From the NCBI GenBank assembly GCA_002007465.1, contig LNAC01000279.1, positions 109,828 through 173,827 of the forward strand: DNA of 64,000 nucleotides, given 5' to 3'. Positions 44,450 to 54,354 of this stretch are shown here, one piece after another. The position numbers and the translations under genes are program-made. Origin of the DNA: Ailurus styani. Lineage: Eukaryota; Chordata; Mammalia; Carnivora; Ailuridae. Position 1 is the first letter of the stretch. Each line of letters begins with the position of its first letter. The notes below the pieces were generated by a model. That model searched no databases and was not told where the DNA came from. It worked only from the letters and a program-made list of their open reading frames with translations.

Positions 44450-46130
44450 CACTAGCAAGCAGAGGTGTGGTGGAAAGCCGCGAACCTGCAGCCCGTGGGC
44501 CAGACAGGGGTGCCCACTGTGCAGGACTTGGGTGTGGGGGCAGCTGCACGCCAGCAGGACCTGAGACACCATCGCCTCGAAGCACCAGAGTCCAAGAGGC
44601 TGAAATGCTTCCCTGGGGCTTCAGTGTCCTTCCTGTGTCCTAGGTCCCTGCTCTTGGGCTTCTCATCAGCTTTCACACTTCCTCCTGGCTTGGCTGTTTT
44701 GGTTATTACACATTTTAACTTTTATTCCTGAGAAACAGCATCCCTCACAATTGTGCCTTGCTAGGTGGGGACGTGGGGACTTTGAGTGCAAACGGCTCCC
44801 GCAGCAACGCACACCTCTCCCACAGCCCTCTGGTCCACACGCAGCCCCTCCTTGGCCCATGTGGGTGACACTCCACTCTGGCAGCAAGGCCTGGGAGTAC
44901 GGAGGGCAGGGGTCTGGGGCTGCCCCCTTCTGCTGCAGGGTGCACTGCGTGCTCAGCAGACACTGTGAAAACTGGAGGGCGGGTGAAGTGCTGAGGGTGT
45001 GCGGATGGAGGCTGGTGGGCACTAGGAAGGGCTGCTCCAGCCTGATGCCCTGCCAGGGCGGGAGGGGCCCAAGTGCCACCAGCCCTGCCACAGCAGGGAG
45101 GTGGGGGGGCAAGCCCCTGGACGTGACGTCAGAGGCAGGCTCAGCTGGGGGGCTCCATCGTTGGCAGGCTGGGCACTCGGCGTGGCCACAGCCCAATCAG
45201 CCTGGTGAGAGGAACCCATGCCTGTCTTCGGGTCACGTGGTCCTCAAGCCCACTGGGCAAGGCGCGGGGAGCAGGGAAGGCCGACTGCCACCCAGAGCAA
45301 AAGTCAACTGCCTGCCCCAGAACGGAGAGGCTCTCTGAGCAGCGTCCATATGGACCCGCCCCCAGGGGTTCTCACACATACTCCTTTATTCTCCTGCTCA
45401 GCCCTTTTCTGACTGTGTTGGTTCCAAGACCTGACCTCCTAGCCAATGAATCGGCCTATCTCCTGGGGCACTGCCAAGTCAGGACACTCTTTCTGCAGTA
45501 AGGACTGACTGCAGGTCAACACTCGAGTGAGGGCCCGTTCACGGTTTGACTTTTCAGGGAGAATGTCTGGCCTATGCCAACAGACGGAGATGTCATGTGA
45601 CGCACCGTGACCGTCCTATTCTGTGTCGTGGATTCACTTCCCGTGGCCTGGCACTGAGGGGGCTGCCCCTTGAGTGGCAGCTTCATGAGATCTCCCAGGC
45701 CCCCACATCCAGCAGCCCTGAGCCCCATCTCTTGTTCTGGTCAGCCCAAATGCACAGAGATGAAGCTCAAGGTCCCAGAGTGGGCCAGACACGAGCAGGG
45801 CCCAGGCTGGATGTGGCTCGCTCCTCCCCAAGCTCCCACGCACCCTGCACCCGTGGCCTGTACCGGCCCGTGCCCTTGCCAGCTCACCGGCACATTCGAA
45901 AGATAACTATGGCTGCCAGGCTCCACAGTGTGTGGATCCCAGGAGGCTACCATAAAGCAATCACAATGCCGAGTGAACTGGTACACCTGTAAACACACAC
46001 GAATGTATTTTTTACGTGACCCTTCGGGTTGGATGCCTAGTGTTAGTGGTGCACACACATAGTAGCATCTAGAGTTCTGTATCACGTAAGACAATACTGA
46101 CATAGGTACTGACAGCCAACTCACCTGGTA
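44450..46130. other. Single-copy DNA, no gene seen
   Basis: GC-rich 44,450-45,350, moderate beyond. Open frames up to 195 codons on opposite strands overlap. No named repeat before the Tigger remnant. Confidence 0.4.
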
Positions 46131-46411
46131 AACAGTCGGCATGAACTTATGGTATCGATAAATACAGTACAGCCCCGTAGGTGTATGTTCTCTTCCTGAT
46201 GACTTCTTAATACCGTTCTCTTTGCCCTGCATTACCTCACAGTAAGAACACTACACAACATGTGGAATGTGTGAATTGACTGTGTCGTCAGTAAGACTCC
46301 CAGTCAACAGAAGGCTGGTAGTCGTTAAGCTGTGCGGGGGTCAAAAGCTACACGTATATTTTTGACTGTGTGTGTCGGGGGTGCTAACCCCGAGTGTTCA
46401 AGGGTCAGCTG
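46131..46411 (-). mobile_element. Tigger-family DNA transposon remnant (MER2/Tigger1-like, non-autonomous)
   Basis: The order agrees with a Tigger1/MER2 element read towards its terminal inverted repeat: GATAAATACAGTACAG, GTTCTCTTCCTGATGACTTC, AATACCGTTCTCTTTGCC, CCCAGTCAACAGAAGGCTGG, GTTAAGCTGTGCGGGGGTCA, TTTTTGACTGTGTGTGTCGG and the terminus TTCAAGGGTCAGCTG (46,397-46,411). Intact members end in a close variant of this terminus. The opposite terminus was not found, and there is no transposase frame. The L1 insertion begins only a few bases to the right. Confidence 0.8.
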
Positions 46412-46431
46412 TACTTCCCAACTGGGTATCT

Positions 46432-47582
46432 TTTTTTTTTTTTTGTATTATATTCAATTAGCTGACACACAGTACATCATTAGCGTTTGATGTAGTGCTC
46501 AACGATTCATCAGTGGCGTAGAACACCCAGTGCCCATCGCCACACGTGCCCACCACACGTGACCCCATCCCCCAACTCCCTCCCTTCTGTAACCCCAGTT
46601 TGGCTCCCAGAGCCTAGAGTCTCTCATGGTTTGTCTCCCTCTCTGATTTCTTCCCAGTTTTCCCTCCCTTCCCCTGTGGTCCTCCACACTATTCCTTATG
46701 TTCCACATATGAGTGAAACCGTATGATAATTGTCTTTCTCTGACTTATTTCACTCAACATAATCCCCTCCAGTTCCATCCATGTTGATTTGGACCACATC
46801 TTCTTTATCCATTCGTCTGTTGAAGGGCATCTCAGCTCCATCCATAGTTTGGCTGCTGTGGACGTTGCTGCTATGAACATTGGGGTGCAGGTGCCCCTTC
46901 GGATCACTGCACTTGTATCTTTAGGGTAAATACCCAGTAGTGCGATTGCTGGGTCATAGGGTAGCTCTATTTTCAACTTTTTGAGGAGCCTCCATACTGT
47001 TTTCCAGAGGGGCTGCACCAGCTTGCATTCCCACCAACAGTGTAGGAGGTTCCCCTTTCTCCGCATCCTCGCCAACATCTGTCGTTTCCTCACTTGCTGA
47101 TTTTAGCCATTCTGACTGGTGTGAGGTGGTATCTCATTGTGGTTTTGATTTGTATTTCCCTGATGCCCAGTGATGTTGAACATTTTTTCAAGTGTCTGTT
47201 GGCCATTTGTATGTCTTCTTTGGAGAAGTGTCTGTTCTTGTCTTCTGTCCCTTTATTGAGTGGCTTATTTGTTTTGTGGGTGTTTTGATAATTTCTTTAT
47301 AGGTCTTGGATACAAGTCCTTTATCTATAACGTCATTTGCGAATATCTCCTCCCGTTCCGTGGGCTGCCTCTTTGTTTTGTTGGCTGTTTCCTTTGCTGT
47401 GCAGAAGCTTTTATCTTGAAGAAGTCCCAAAAGTTCATTTTCGCTTTTGTTTCCCTTGTCTTTGGAGACATGTCTTGAAAGAAGTCACTGAGGCCAATGC
47501 CGATGTTCTCCTCTAGGATTTTGATGGATTCCCGTCTCACATTTAGGTCTTTCGTCTACTTTGAGTTTATCTTTTTGTATGG
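46432..47582 (-). mobile_element. L1 3' half, part of a 5'-inverted insertion
   Basis: Starts with the tail as a T-run (46,431-46,444), then the reversed carnivore L1 3' UTR and the ORF2 C-terminus. A 134-codon minus-strand frame (46,689-47,093) keeps the cysteine-rich CWWECK stretch and the WIKKMW motif, but upstream frames are broken. At about 47,582 the sequence switches to plus-strand L1. With the adjoining segment it forms one insertion bounded by 15-bp direct repeats. Confidence 0.9.
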
Positions 47583-48517
47583 TATCAACTGTAAATATCT
47601 ATGTCCCCAACGTGGGAGCAGCCAACTACATAAACCAACTATTAATCAAAATAAAGAATCATATTGATAATTGGTAGGAGACTTCAACACTTTACTCACA
47701 GCAATAGACAGAGCATTTAAGCAGAAGACCAACAAAGAGACAAGAGCTTTGAAAAACACATTGGACCAGAAGGACTTTGTAGATATATACAGAACATTCT
47801 ATCCTAAAACAGCAGAAAATTCATTCTTCTCAAGCACACAAGGAACTGTCTCCAGAATGGGTCACATACTGGCTCACATATCAGGTCTCAACTGATACCA
47901 AAAGACTGAGATTACTTCCTGCATATTTTTAGACCACAATGCATTGAAACTAGAACTTAACCACAAGGAAAAATTTGGAAGGAATGCAAACACTTGGAAG
48001 TTAAAAAGCATCCTGCTAAAGAATGAATGGATCATCCAAGAAATTAAAGATGAACTTAAATGGTTCATGCGAACCAAAGAAAATGAAAACACATAGGTTC
48101 AGAACCTATGGAATACTGCAAAGGCGGTCCTTAGAGGGAAGTACACAGCCATCCAAGCCTCTAACAAAAAATTAGAAAAATCCAGGGGCACCTGGGTGGC
48201 TCAGTGGGTTAAGCCTCTGCCTTTGGCTCAGGTCATGATCTCAGGGTCCTGGGATGGAGCCCCGCATCAGGCTCCCTCCTCAGCGGGGAGCCTGCTTCCT
48301 CCTCTCTCTCTGCCTGCTTCTCTGTCTACTTGTGATCTCTCTCTCTGTGTCAAATAAATAAATAAAATCTTAAAAAAAACAACTGATCCTTATTTAAAAA
48401 AATTAGAAAAATCCCAAATGCACAAGCTAACGCTACACCTAAAGGATCTGGAGAAAGAACAGCAAATAAAGCCTAAACCAAGCAGGAGAAGAGAAATAAC
48501 AAAGATGAGAGCAGAAA
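47583..48517 (+). mobile_element. L1 5' segment in inverted orientation (endonuclease part of ORF2)
   Basis: Plus-strand ORF2 sequence begins at ATCTATGTCCCCAACGTGGG. A 74-codon frame (47,671-47,895) contains the Gly-Asp-Phe-Asn endonuclease motif, and downstream Leu-Asp-His-Asn reflects the C-terminal catalytic pair. It runs through the linker to GATGAGAGCAGAAA at 48,517. Because this segment lies 5' in L1 yet is in opposite orientation to 46,432-47,582, the copy shows the classical twin-priming inversion. A SINE splits it at 48,184. The flanking repeat CCCATTTGGGTATCT follows at 48,518-48,532. Confidence 0.9.
48184..48380 (+). mobile_element. Carnivore SINE nested in the inverted L1
   Basis: Full-length SINEC: GGGGCACCTGGGTGGCTCAG head, B-box, linker and AAATAAATAAATAAAATC tail. 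AAAAAATTAGAAAAATCC is identical at 48,166-48,183 and 48,397-48,414. Between the A tail and the right-hand repeat lies an extra AACTGATCCTTATTTA segment that belongs neither to the SINE nor to the L1. It inserted after the L1. Confidence 0.95.
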
Positions 48518-48532
48518 CCCATTTGGGTATCT

Positions 48533-50119
48533 GAAGAAGCTTCTCCATGGAAAGGAGCTGGCCTTGTGGAGCCACATCCTCACCACTGGGCGGCAGCAGA
48601 GCTCCACGGCCCCACCGCCAGGCTTCAGAGAAACCGCTCCTGACCCTCAAACACTGTAATTTTCTTGCCACTGTATATTTCTTACCACAAATCACAAGGT
48701 TCCGGAAGCCCCTGTGTGGGGAGAAGGGCCCTGACGTACAGGGCCTGGCCGGCTGGGGCTCTCACGAGGACAGGTCTCGCCCTCGGCTTCAATCGCAGAC
48801 TCCTTTTCACTCCGCAGGGTGCCCGAAGTAATGGATTTTAACTTGCTCTTAGCAGGGGTGTGGGCAAGGCTTCCTGTCACACAACTCCAGAGGGAGCCGC
48901 CTGCACACGCTTGACTCCGCGCAGGCCCCCTGCCCAGCGAGTGTGCCCGTGCACAGCGGCCCCGGGTCGCCTCGCGCTCAGCTTCCTCAGGCGGCTGCTC
49001 TGCCCCCGTCCGGGCTGTTCTGACGCAGCCCGTCAAGGGTCCGGGGGTCGCATCACACAGCCACTTCCCCACGAGGCACACCCCACCGCTGCAGAGCCTG
49101 CCTTGGGTGTCAGCCTCACCACACAGCCACGCAGTCCCCAGGTCCCTGGAGGGTCCCCAGTGCTCTCCGCTCCCTACACCTAAATGCTCCTGGGACACCT
49201 GGTTAGGAACAAACAATTTCTTCTAAGTAGCATGTGCTTTTCCCGCTTCTCGGAGCCGCAGAACCCCTTCTCCGGACGCGGCTCTCGGCAACGCTCAGTA
49301 CACGAAGCAGCTTGGGTGTGCTGCCCTGGCAGACGCCTGAGTGGGACCCAGAGGCCACCTTATGGCCCCACCCACGTTCTGGAAAGCACCGGGCGAGGGG
49401 TCAGAGGCTCAGCACCAGCTCTGCCGACTGCGCCCCCGGGGCAGCCCCGGAGCCGGAAAGCGGGTGGGGTCCGGCTCGGCCACTGGGGGTCTGCAGGGAC
49501 GGCCCGAGGGGAAGGTGAACACGAGCTGTGAAGTGAGCAAGCGAGCAGGTGCTCCCCTCTACCCCCGCTCGCCTCAGAGACGACCCTCCACATCAATGCA
49601 GCAAGGAAGCGACCCCCGGTTATTGTAGAAACTGCTTATTGTCTGTCTTTCTTGCTCCCACTAATAACATTGAAATACACGACACTCATTAAAATCCTCT
49701 TGTGAAAATGGTTTCCCCGAAGATGCCGGCAAAATGCGCAGTCCAGCCGGGGCCTGGGAGCTCTGGCAGGGGCTCTGGCAGGGAGGGTGTGCCCCAGGCC
49801 TGCACCCCTCAGCCTCGGGGCCTTGGGAGCCCCACAGAGGGGACACGTGGCCGGAGGCCTTTTCACCATCCGCTGGCTGAGCGCCTTTCATTCGGCGAGC
49901 TGGGGATCCAGGGCCAGGGCTGCAGCAGACGGTGCGACAGGACCCCATGTACACAGGCAGGAGAGCAGGCTGCAGGGCCCCTCCAAGGACCCGCCGGCCC
50001 CCAGACACCCGCAGGCCGTCGACGAAAGGCCCTCTTGGCATCATCCCCTTTCCCGACGTGGCTCTTCGAGGCTCGTCAGGCTCACGGACTGAAGGAGGTT
50101 CAGCTCCTGCCCCTGGACG
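48533..50119. other. GC-rich single-copy DNA, no gene seen
   Basis: No named repeat. Several overlapping open frames up to 174 codons on both strands without domains. Confidence 0.4.
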
Positions 50120-50930
50120 GCCACCAACAGGCGTGAGGGTCCAGCGTGGGCCACCCGCGGCGCTGCGACTTCACCGGGCCCCGCGTCCGCTCCGTCCCCG
50201 CCCGCGACACCCACCTGCTCCAGCTTCTCAGACCCAGTCACACTGAGAAGAGCGCTTGTCTGTGTCTATCCTCACGTCGAAAGTCAGTCGCTGCAGGCGC
50301 ACAGCCCCCGAAGCCGCGGTGACCGCCGCTGGGCACCTGGAGCTGGTGCACGGCCTCCGGGGCGCCAGCCGCGCGGGTCCCAGCACACCTGCTCCCTCCT
50401 CGGTCCGGAGGAAGGAGACGCGCCGGCACGAGTGACGCGCTTCCGGAGGGAGAACCAGCCGCACTGGCCCGAGGGACGTCAGCCTCCCCGCGCGGGCCGG
50501 CGCCGGACCCGGGCCAGGCTGCACACAGACGCCCGCGCTTCCACGGGGCCCGGCCGGCCGCAGACGCACGACGGGACGGGAGCCCGGGCCGCTCCAGCAA
50601 AGAAGCTCCCTCCACACGACCTTCTGACGCAGGCGACCCCCGCCCCCCCACCGAGGGGCGTGTGACGTCTCGACCTTTAACCCAGAAGGGCTGGTGCGGA
50701 CCACAGGTCGGGCCTCGCTGCCCTGGACGCCGTGCGGCCTGCCGCGCCCCTGCCCTGCCGCCCCAGGCGCTCGCAACGGAGCGGCCGCGTGCTGCAGCCA
50801 CGCTGGGAGACAGGTACGTCCGTGGCGCCCGGGCTGCTGGCGGCAGGCATCTGTCAAGCAGACCCCGAGTGAGCGAGCATCAGACAAGGCGAGATCTGAA
50901 GGCCGTCAGAGGGCACGGGGAGCCGCTGCC
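50120..50930. promoter_or_regulatory. CpG-island-like segment
   Basis: CpG stays high across about 800 bases (e.g. CGCGGGCCGGCGCCGGACCC near 50,490). No transposon order is recognisable. Minus-strand frames of 219 and 187 codons and plus-strand frames of 133 and 148 codons overlap, none with a known domain. It is the longest uninterrupted CpG-rich segment in the window that I cannot assign to a repeat. Confidence 0.45.
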
Positions 50931-51616
50931 TGGACGTGCAGGGGCTCAGAGCGCCCCAATTCAACCCCAGCTCGCGCTGCTCTTCAAGCCTCGGGGGTGC
51001 AGCAGCGCCCCCTGGAGAAACAGGACTGGCTTCCTTCCTCGTCCTGCTCAAGGCGGAGGGTGATGAGAGACGAGCACGTGCTGCGAGACTGGAGGCCAGC
51101 GCTCGTCCGCGGGGACGCGCACTCGGCTCACCCTCTGTGAGGACAGGCGCGGAGGGCCCCTGGGGCCGAATGTGGCACGACCTGCTTTCCCCCCCAAGAC
51201 AGACGCTGTTCCCCAGCCCAGGGGCCGTGGGCACCCAGCAGCTCAGCGCAGGGCCCCGGAGCCCCTTCCAGCCAGCAGCACCGGGCTTCCGCCCGCCTCT
51301 CCTCCCTCGGAGGGCAGGCAAACTCTGCACAGAACACGGAGGACAACTGCCCGGTCCGAAGTCATGAGCGTATCCGACAGCAGGCCAAGTCCCTTGAAGA
51401 AGAGACCTACGCTCAGCAAACTCCCCAATTTTTTGTGGCTTTCAGCCTAAGGTCAGCTGACCCTCCACGAGAAAGTCCCCAACCTCACTGGCTTGAGGGA
51501 CCAAGGACAACAGCAGCTGGCAAGTGAGAGCAAATCCTGGAAAAGAGAGAACCAAGGGGGAGAGCCCCAAGTTCTGTGCCTGTGCTCTGCCCAAATACGG
51601 GGTGGGGGGGAGGGTG
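50931..51616. other. GC-rich single-copy DNA, no gene seen
   Basis: No recognised repeat or exon up to the minisatellite. A G run (GGTGGGGGGGAGGG) precedes the first unit. Confidence 0.4.
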
Positions 51617-51788
51617 TCCTGGATTGCACGTGTGCCCGGCTATGGGGGATCCTGGATTGCACGTGTGCCAGGCTATGGGGGCGGGGGTGTCCTGGATTGC
51701 ACGTGTGCCCGGCTACAGGGGGTCCTGGATTGCATGTGTGCCAGGCTATGGGGGTGGGGGTGCCCTGGATCGCACGTGTGCCAGGCTA
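51617..51788. repeat. Minisatellite with alternating 33- and 40-bp units
   Basis: Units start at 51,617, 51,650, 51,690, 51,723 and 51,763 with lengths 33, 40, 33, 40 and a partial of 26. Each begins TCCTGGATTGCACGTGTGCC or a close variant. The short units carry CCCGGCTA and end after one G run; the long units carry CCAGGCTA and end in GGGGG-(C/T)-GGGGGTG. This is a two-unit higher-order repeat of 73 bp. It starts right after a G-rich run. Open frames through it read as repeated Trp-Ile-Ala-Arg-Val-Pro-Gly blocks and are not genes. Confidence 0.9.
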
Positions 51789-51885
51789 AACGAGTTCCAG
51801 CTGCAGCCACCCAGGGTTCAGGATGTGATGCCCACAAGGACAGGCTCGGTTAAAAGCAAGCCACCTCCCACTGTGAGGTGCAATG

Positions 51886-52327
51886 TGACTGCTACGGACT
51901 GAACTGCACCCCTCCCCGCACAGTTCAAATGTTGCAGCCCTGACCCCCAATGTGACTGCATTTGGAGAAGGGGCCTCTAAGGAAAAGATTAAGATTAAAT
52001 GAGGTCATAAGGTGGGGCCCTGATCGGATGGGATTAGCGTCCCTGGAAGAGGAAACCCTGGAGAGCCCAGCTCCCCGCACCCCCTCCCAGTCCCCCTGGC
52101 CCTCTGTCCCACCGCGTCTGTCTCTCCCCGTAGGACCGCAGCGAGGAAAAGCCGCGTGAGGACACAGGGAGCAAAGAGACGTCTGTGAGTCAAGAGGGGC
52201 GGCCTCACCAAAAGCCGACCGTGCTGACAACTTCACCTTGGACGTCCGACCCCCGGAGCTGCGGTGGTGGTTTCAGGAGAAGCTCGGCGGGGCTTTGTTA
52301 GGCGACCCAGAGGCCTGAGACAGTGAC
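51886..52327 (+). mobile_element. Old MaLR-type LTR (MLT1-like), plus strand
   Basis: The layout matches MaLR LTRs: a start like GGACTGAACTGCACCCCTCC, GCCCTGACCCCCAATGTGAC, TTTGGAGAAGGGGCCTCTAA, AAATGAGGTCATAAGGTGGG, GCGTGAGGACACAGGGAGCA, CGGCCTCACCAAAAGCC, ACCTTGGACGTCCGACCCCC and an end with TTTGTTAGGCGACCCAGAGG. It is heavily diverged and non-coding, with no internal viral genes next to it. The exact subfamily is not resolved by eye. Confidence 0.7.
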
Positions 52328-52329
52328 GG

Positions 52330-52572
52330 AACCCAAAGGCCTTACAACAGAACATTCAAACATTCAGAAAACTAACCAAAATTACTCAGCATACAAAGAA
52401 ACGGGGGGGGGAAATAGAATTGACAGATACTGACTCCAAAGTGGCCACATGTTGGAATAAACAGGGTTTCGGAGAAGCTGTTATACCTCAGCTAAGAAGG
52501 GTGAGGAAAACACTCATGGAAGGAATAAAAATCGAGCAAAACTCAACGAAGAAAGAGAATTTTAAAAAGAAC
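52330..52572 (+). mobile_element. L1M ORF1-proximal fragment
   Basis: TATACCTCAGCTAAGAAGGG and AAAACACTCATGGAAGGAAT followed by CGAGCAAAACTCAACGAAGA and TTTTAAAAAGAACC mirror the L1M segment upstream of ORF1 that also occurs at 53,460-53,510. Both copies end in AAGAACC. So two separate L1M pieces lie here. Confidence 0.5.
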
Positions 52573-52930
52573 CGTATCAGCTTTCTCTGGCTGCTATAAC
52601 GAATCGCCCCAGGCCAAGGACAAGACTCAAAGCCATGGGAGTAGACCTTGTTCTCCCACAGCTCTGGAAGCCCCAAGTCCACAGTCACGGCTCCGGGGCC
52701 CACAGCACAGGGCCCGCAGGACTGCACTCTCCGGAGGGCACAGGGGGCATCTGTCCCTTTCCTCTTCAGCTGCCGGCGGCGGCGCCACCCCGTCTTCACT
52801 CGGCCCGCTCCGCGTGTGAGCAGATCTGCCGCTGCCTCCCCCACAGGGATGCGGGCGCCACGTGTGCGGCCCGCCGGGGGCACGACTCCCACCCTCCCGC
52901 GGGCTGGGGACAGCACTACGCGGGCTGCCT
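52573..52930 (-). mobile_element. Old MaLR-type LTR (MLT1-like), minus strand
   Basis: On the plus strand it starts TATCAGCTTTCTCTGGCTGCTATAAC style, then TTGTTCTCCCACAGCTCTGG, AAGCCCCAAGTCCACAGTCA and CTTTCCTCTTCAGCTGCCGG. This is the reversed order of an MLT1/MaLR LTR 3' end. The rest is GC-shifted and CpG-rich, so its right boundary is uncertain. It faces the plus-strand LTR at 51,886-52,327 across an L1M fragment. Confidence 0.55.
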
Positions 52931-53257
52931 TCCCAGGCCATGGCCATCGGTGCAGCTGAGCAGGAACCTTCTGCCTGACTCCGCAGCGACAGGGCACGTT
53001 TCTGCGGGTGGAGCGGGGAGCTGGAGAGCAAGGAGAGGGCAGGGGGGTGACGAGGGACAGGGATGCGGCAGAGGCAAGGGGTGCTGTCCTGGGCTTGTCC
53101 TTGTCCAGGCCAGACGAGCTCCATGTGGAGCTGCACGCCAGCCCCGCCTGGACCTTCGGGCCAGGGGTTCATGCCGTGATACCCAAGACGTGGGAGACAA
53201 GCCAGCAAAAGCTCATCAGACCCAAACCAGGAAAGTTCCCACTTGAATAAAAAAAGG

Positions 53258-53337
53258 TAATCCATAATGAATCATTGAACACTACATCAAAAACTAAGGG
53301 TGTGCTATATGTTGGCTAACTGTACACCATAATAAGA
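53258..53337 (+). mobile_element. Short L1 3' terminus
   Basis: AATGAATCATTGAACACTAC, ATCAAAAACTAAGGGTGTGC and TATGTTGGCTAACTGTACAC match the terminal bases of carnivore L1 3' UTRs, also visible in variant form at 59,850-59,910. Only the last 80 bases are present, an extremely truncated copy. Confidence 0.7.
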
Positions 53338-53672
53338 ACAAGATACTCCGTAGAGGTTAGCACTGAAACGACACAGATGTTGGAGTGATCTGGCAGGGGT
53401 TTTAAAGCAGCCGTAATAAAAATGCCTCAATGAACAATGTGTACATGCTTAAAACAAATGGGAAAAAAAAATCTCAGCAAAGAAATCGAAGGTAAAAAGA
53501 AGAACCAGATGGGAAATGTAGACTCTACAAAGGAGCGGCTACAGGGATCTGAATGGAGATAAGGCCTCTATTATTTACTCAAACTAGTAAATATTGATAC
53601 CATACGATGGTACGTTACCACGTTAATATGTTCAGCATAATACCTAAAGGAACCACTTAAAATCTGTACAAA

Positions 53673-53867
53673 GGGACGCCTGGGGAGCTCAGTTGGTTGA
53701 ACAACTGCCTTCAGCTCAGATCATGATCCCAGGGTCCCGGGATTGAGTCCCGCCTTGGGCTCCCTGCTCAGTGGGGAGTCTGCTTCTCCCTCTGACCTCT
53801 CCCCTCTCATGCTCCCTCTCCCTCATTCTCTCTCTCTCAAATAAATAAATCGTATCTTTAAAAAATA
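53673..53867 (+). mobile_element. Carnivore SINE nested in L1M
   Basis: Head GGGACGCCTGGGGAGCTCAG, B-box, CT-rich linker and AAATAAATAAATC tail. Flanks AATCTGTACAA (to 53,672) and AACCTGTACAA (to 53,880) are a target duplication with one C/T change. An extra AACCTGTACA follows nearby. Confidence 0.9.
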
Positions 53868-54171
53868 AAAACCTGTACAAAATGAAACCTGTACATTGAA
53901 AAACAGTATAGATAAAATCAAATGGAATTATAACAAAATGGTTGAGTAACCCAAAAGGAGGCAGGGGGAAACAAAACCAGAAGAAAACAAACATACTACA
54001 AAAAATAAAATGACAGCTTTAAGTCCTAACAAAGCAAAAGTATCACATTATGATATAAATGGTGTAAATACACCAATTAATAGAGATTGGCAGAATGGAT
54101 TAAAGAAAAAATAAGTCCCGACTACATGCCATCTAAGGTAAACGTTAATAAAAAATAAAAAAAAAATCAGG

Positions 54172-54354
54172 GCACCTGGGTGGCTCAGTGTGTTAAAGCC
54201 TCTGCCTTCAGCTCAGGTCATGATCTCAGGATCCTGGGATCGAGGCCCGCATCGGGCTCCCTGCTCTGCCAGGAGCCTGCTTCCTCCTCCCTCTCTGTCT
54301 CCCTCTCTGCCTGCTTGTGATCTCTGTCAAATAAAAAAATAAAATCTTAAAAAG
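54172..54354 (+). mobile_element. Carnivore SINE nested in L1M, young copy
   Basis: Head GGCACCTGGGTGGCTCAGTG, the GTTAAAGCCTCTGCCTTC block, B-box, linker and an A-rich tail. AAAAAATCAGG is identical before the head (54,161-54,171) and after the tail (54,355-54,365). Confidence 0.9.

Noticed and set aside
46689..47093. 134-codon frame with cysteine-rich C-terminal motif
   Set aside because: It is L1 ORF2 C-terminus inside a broken, inverted L1 copy, not a host gene.
51493..51902. Frames with repeated Trp-Ile-Ala-Arg-Val-Pro-Gly blocks
   Set aside because: These are translations of the minisatellite.
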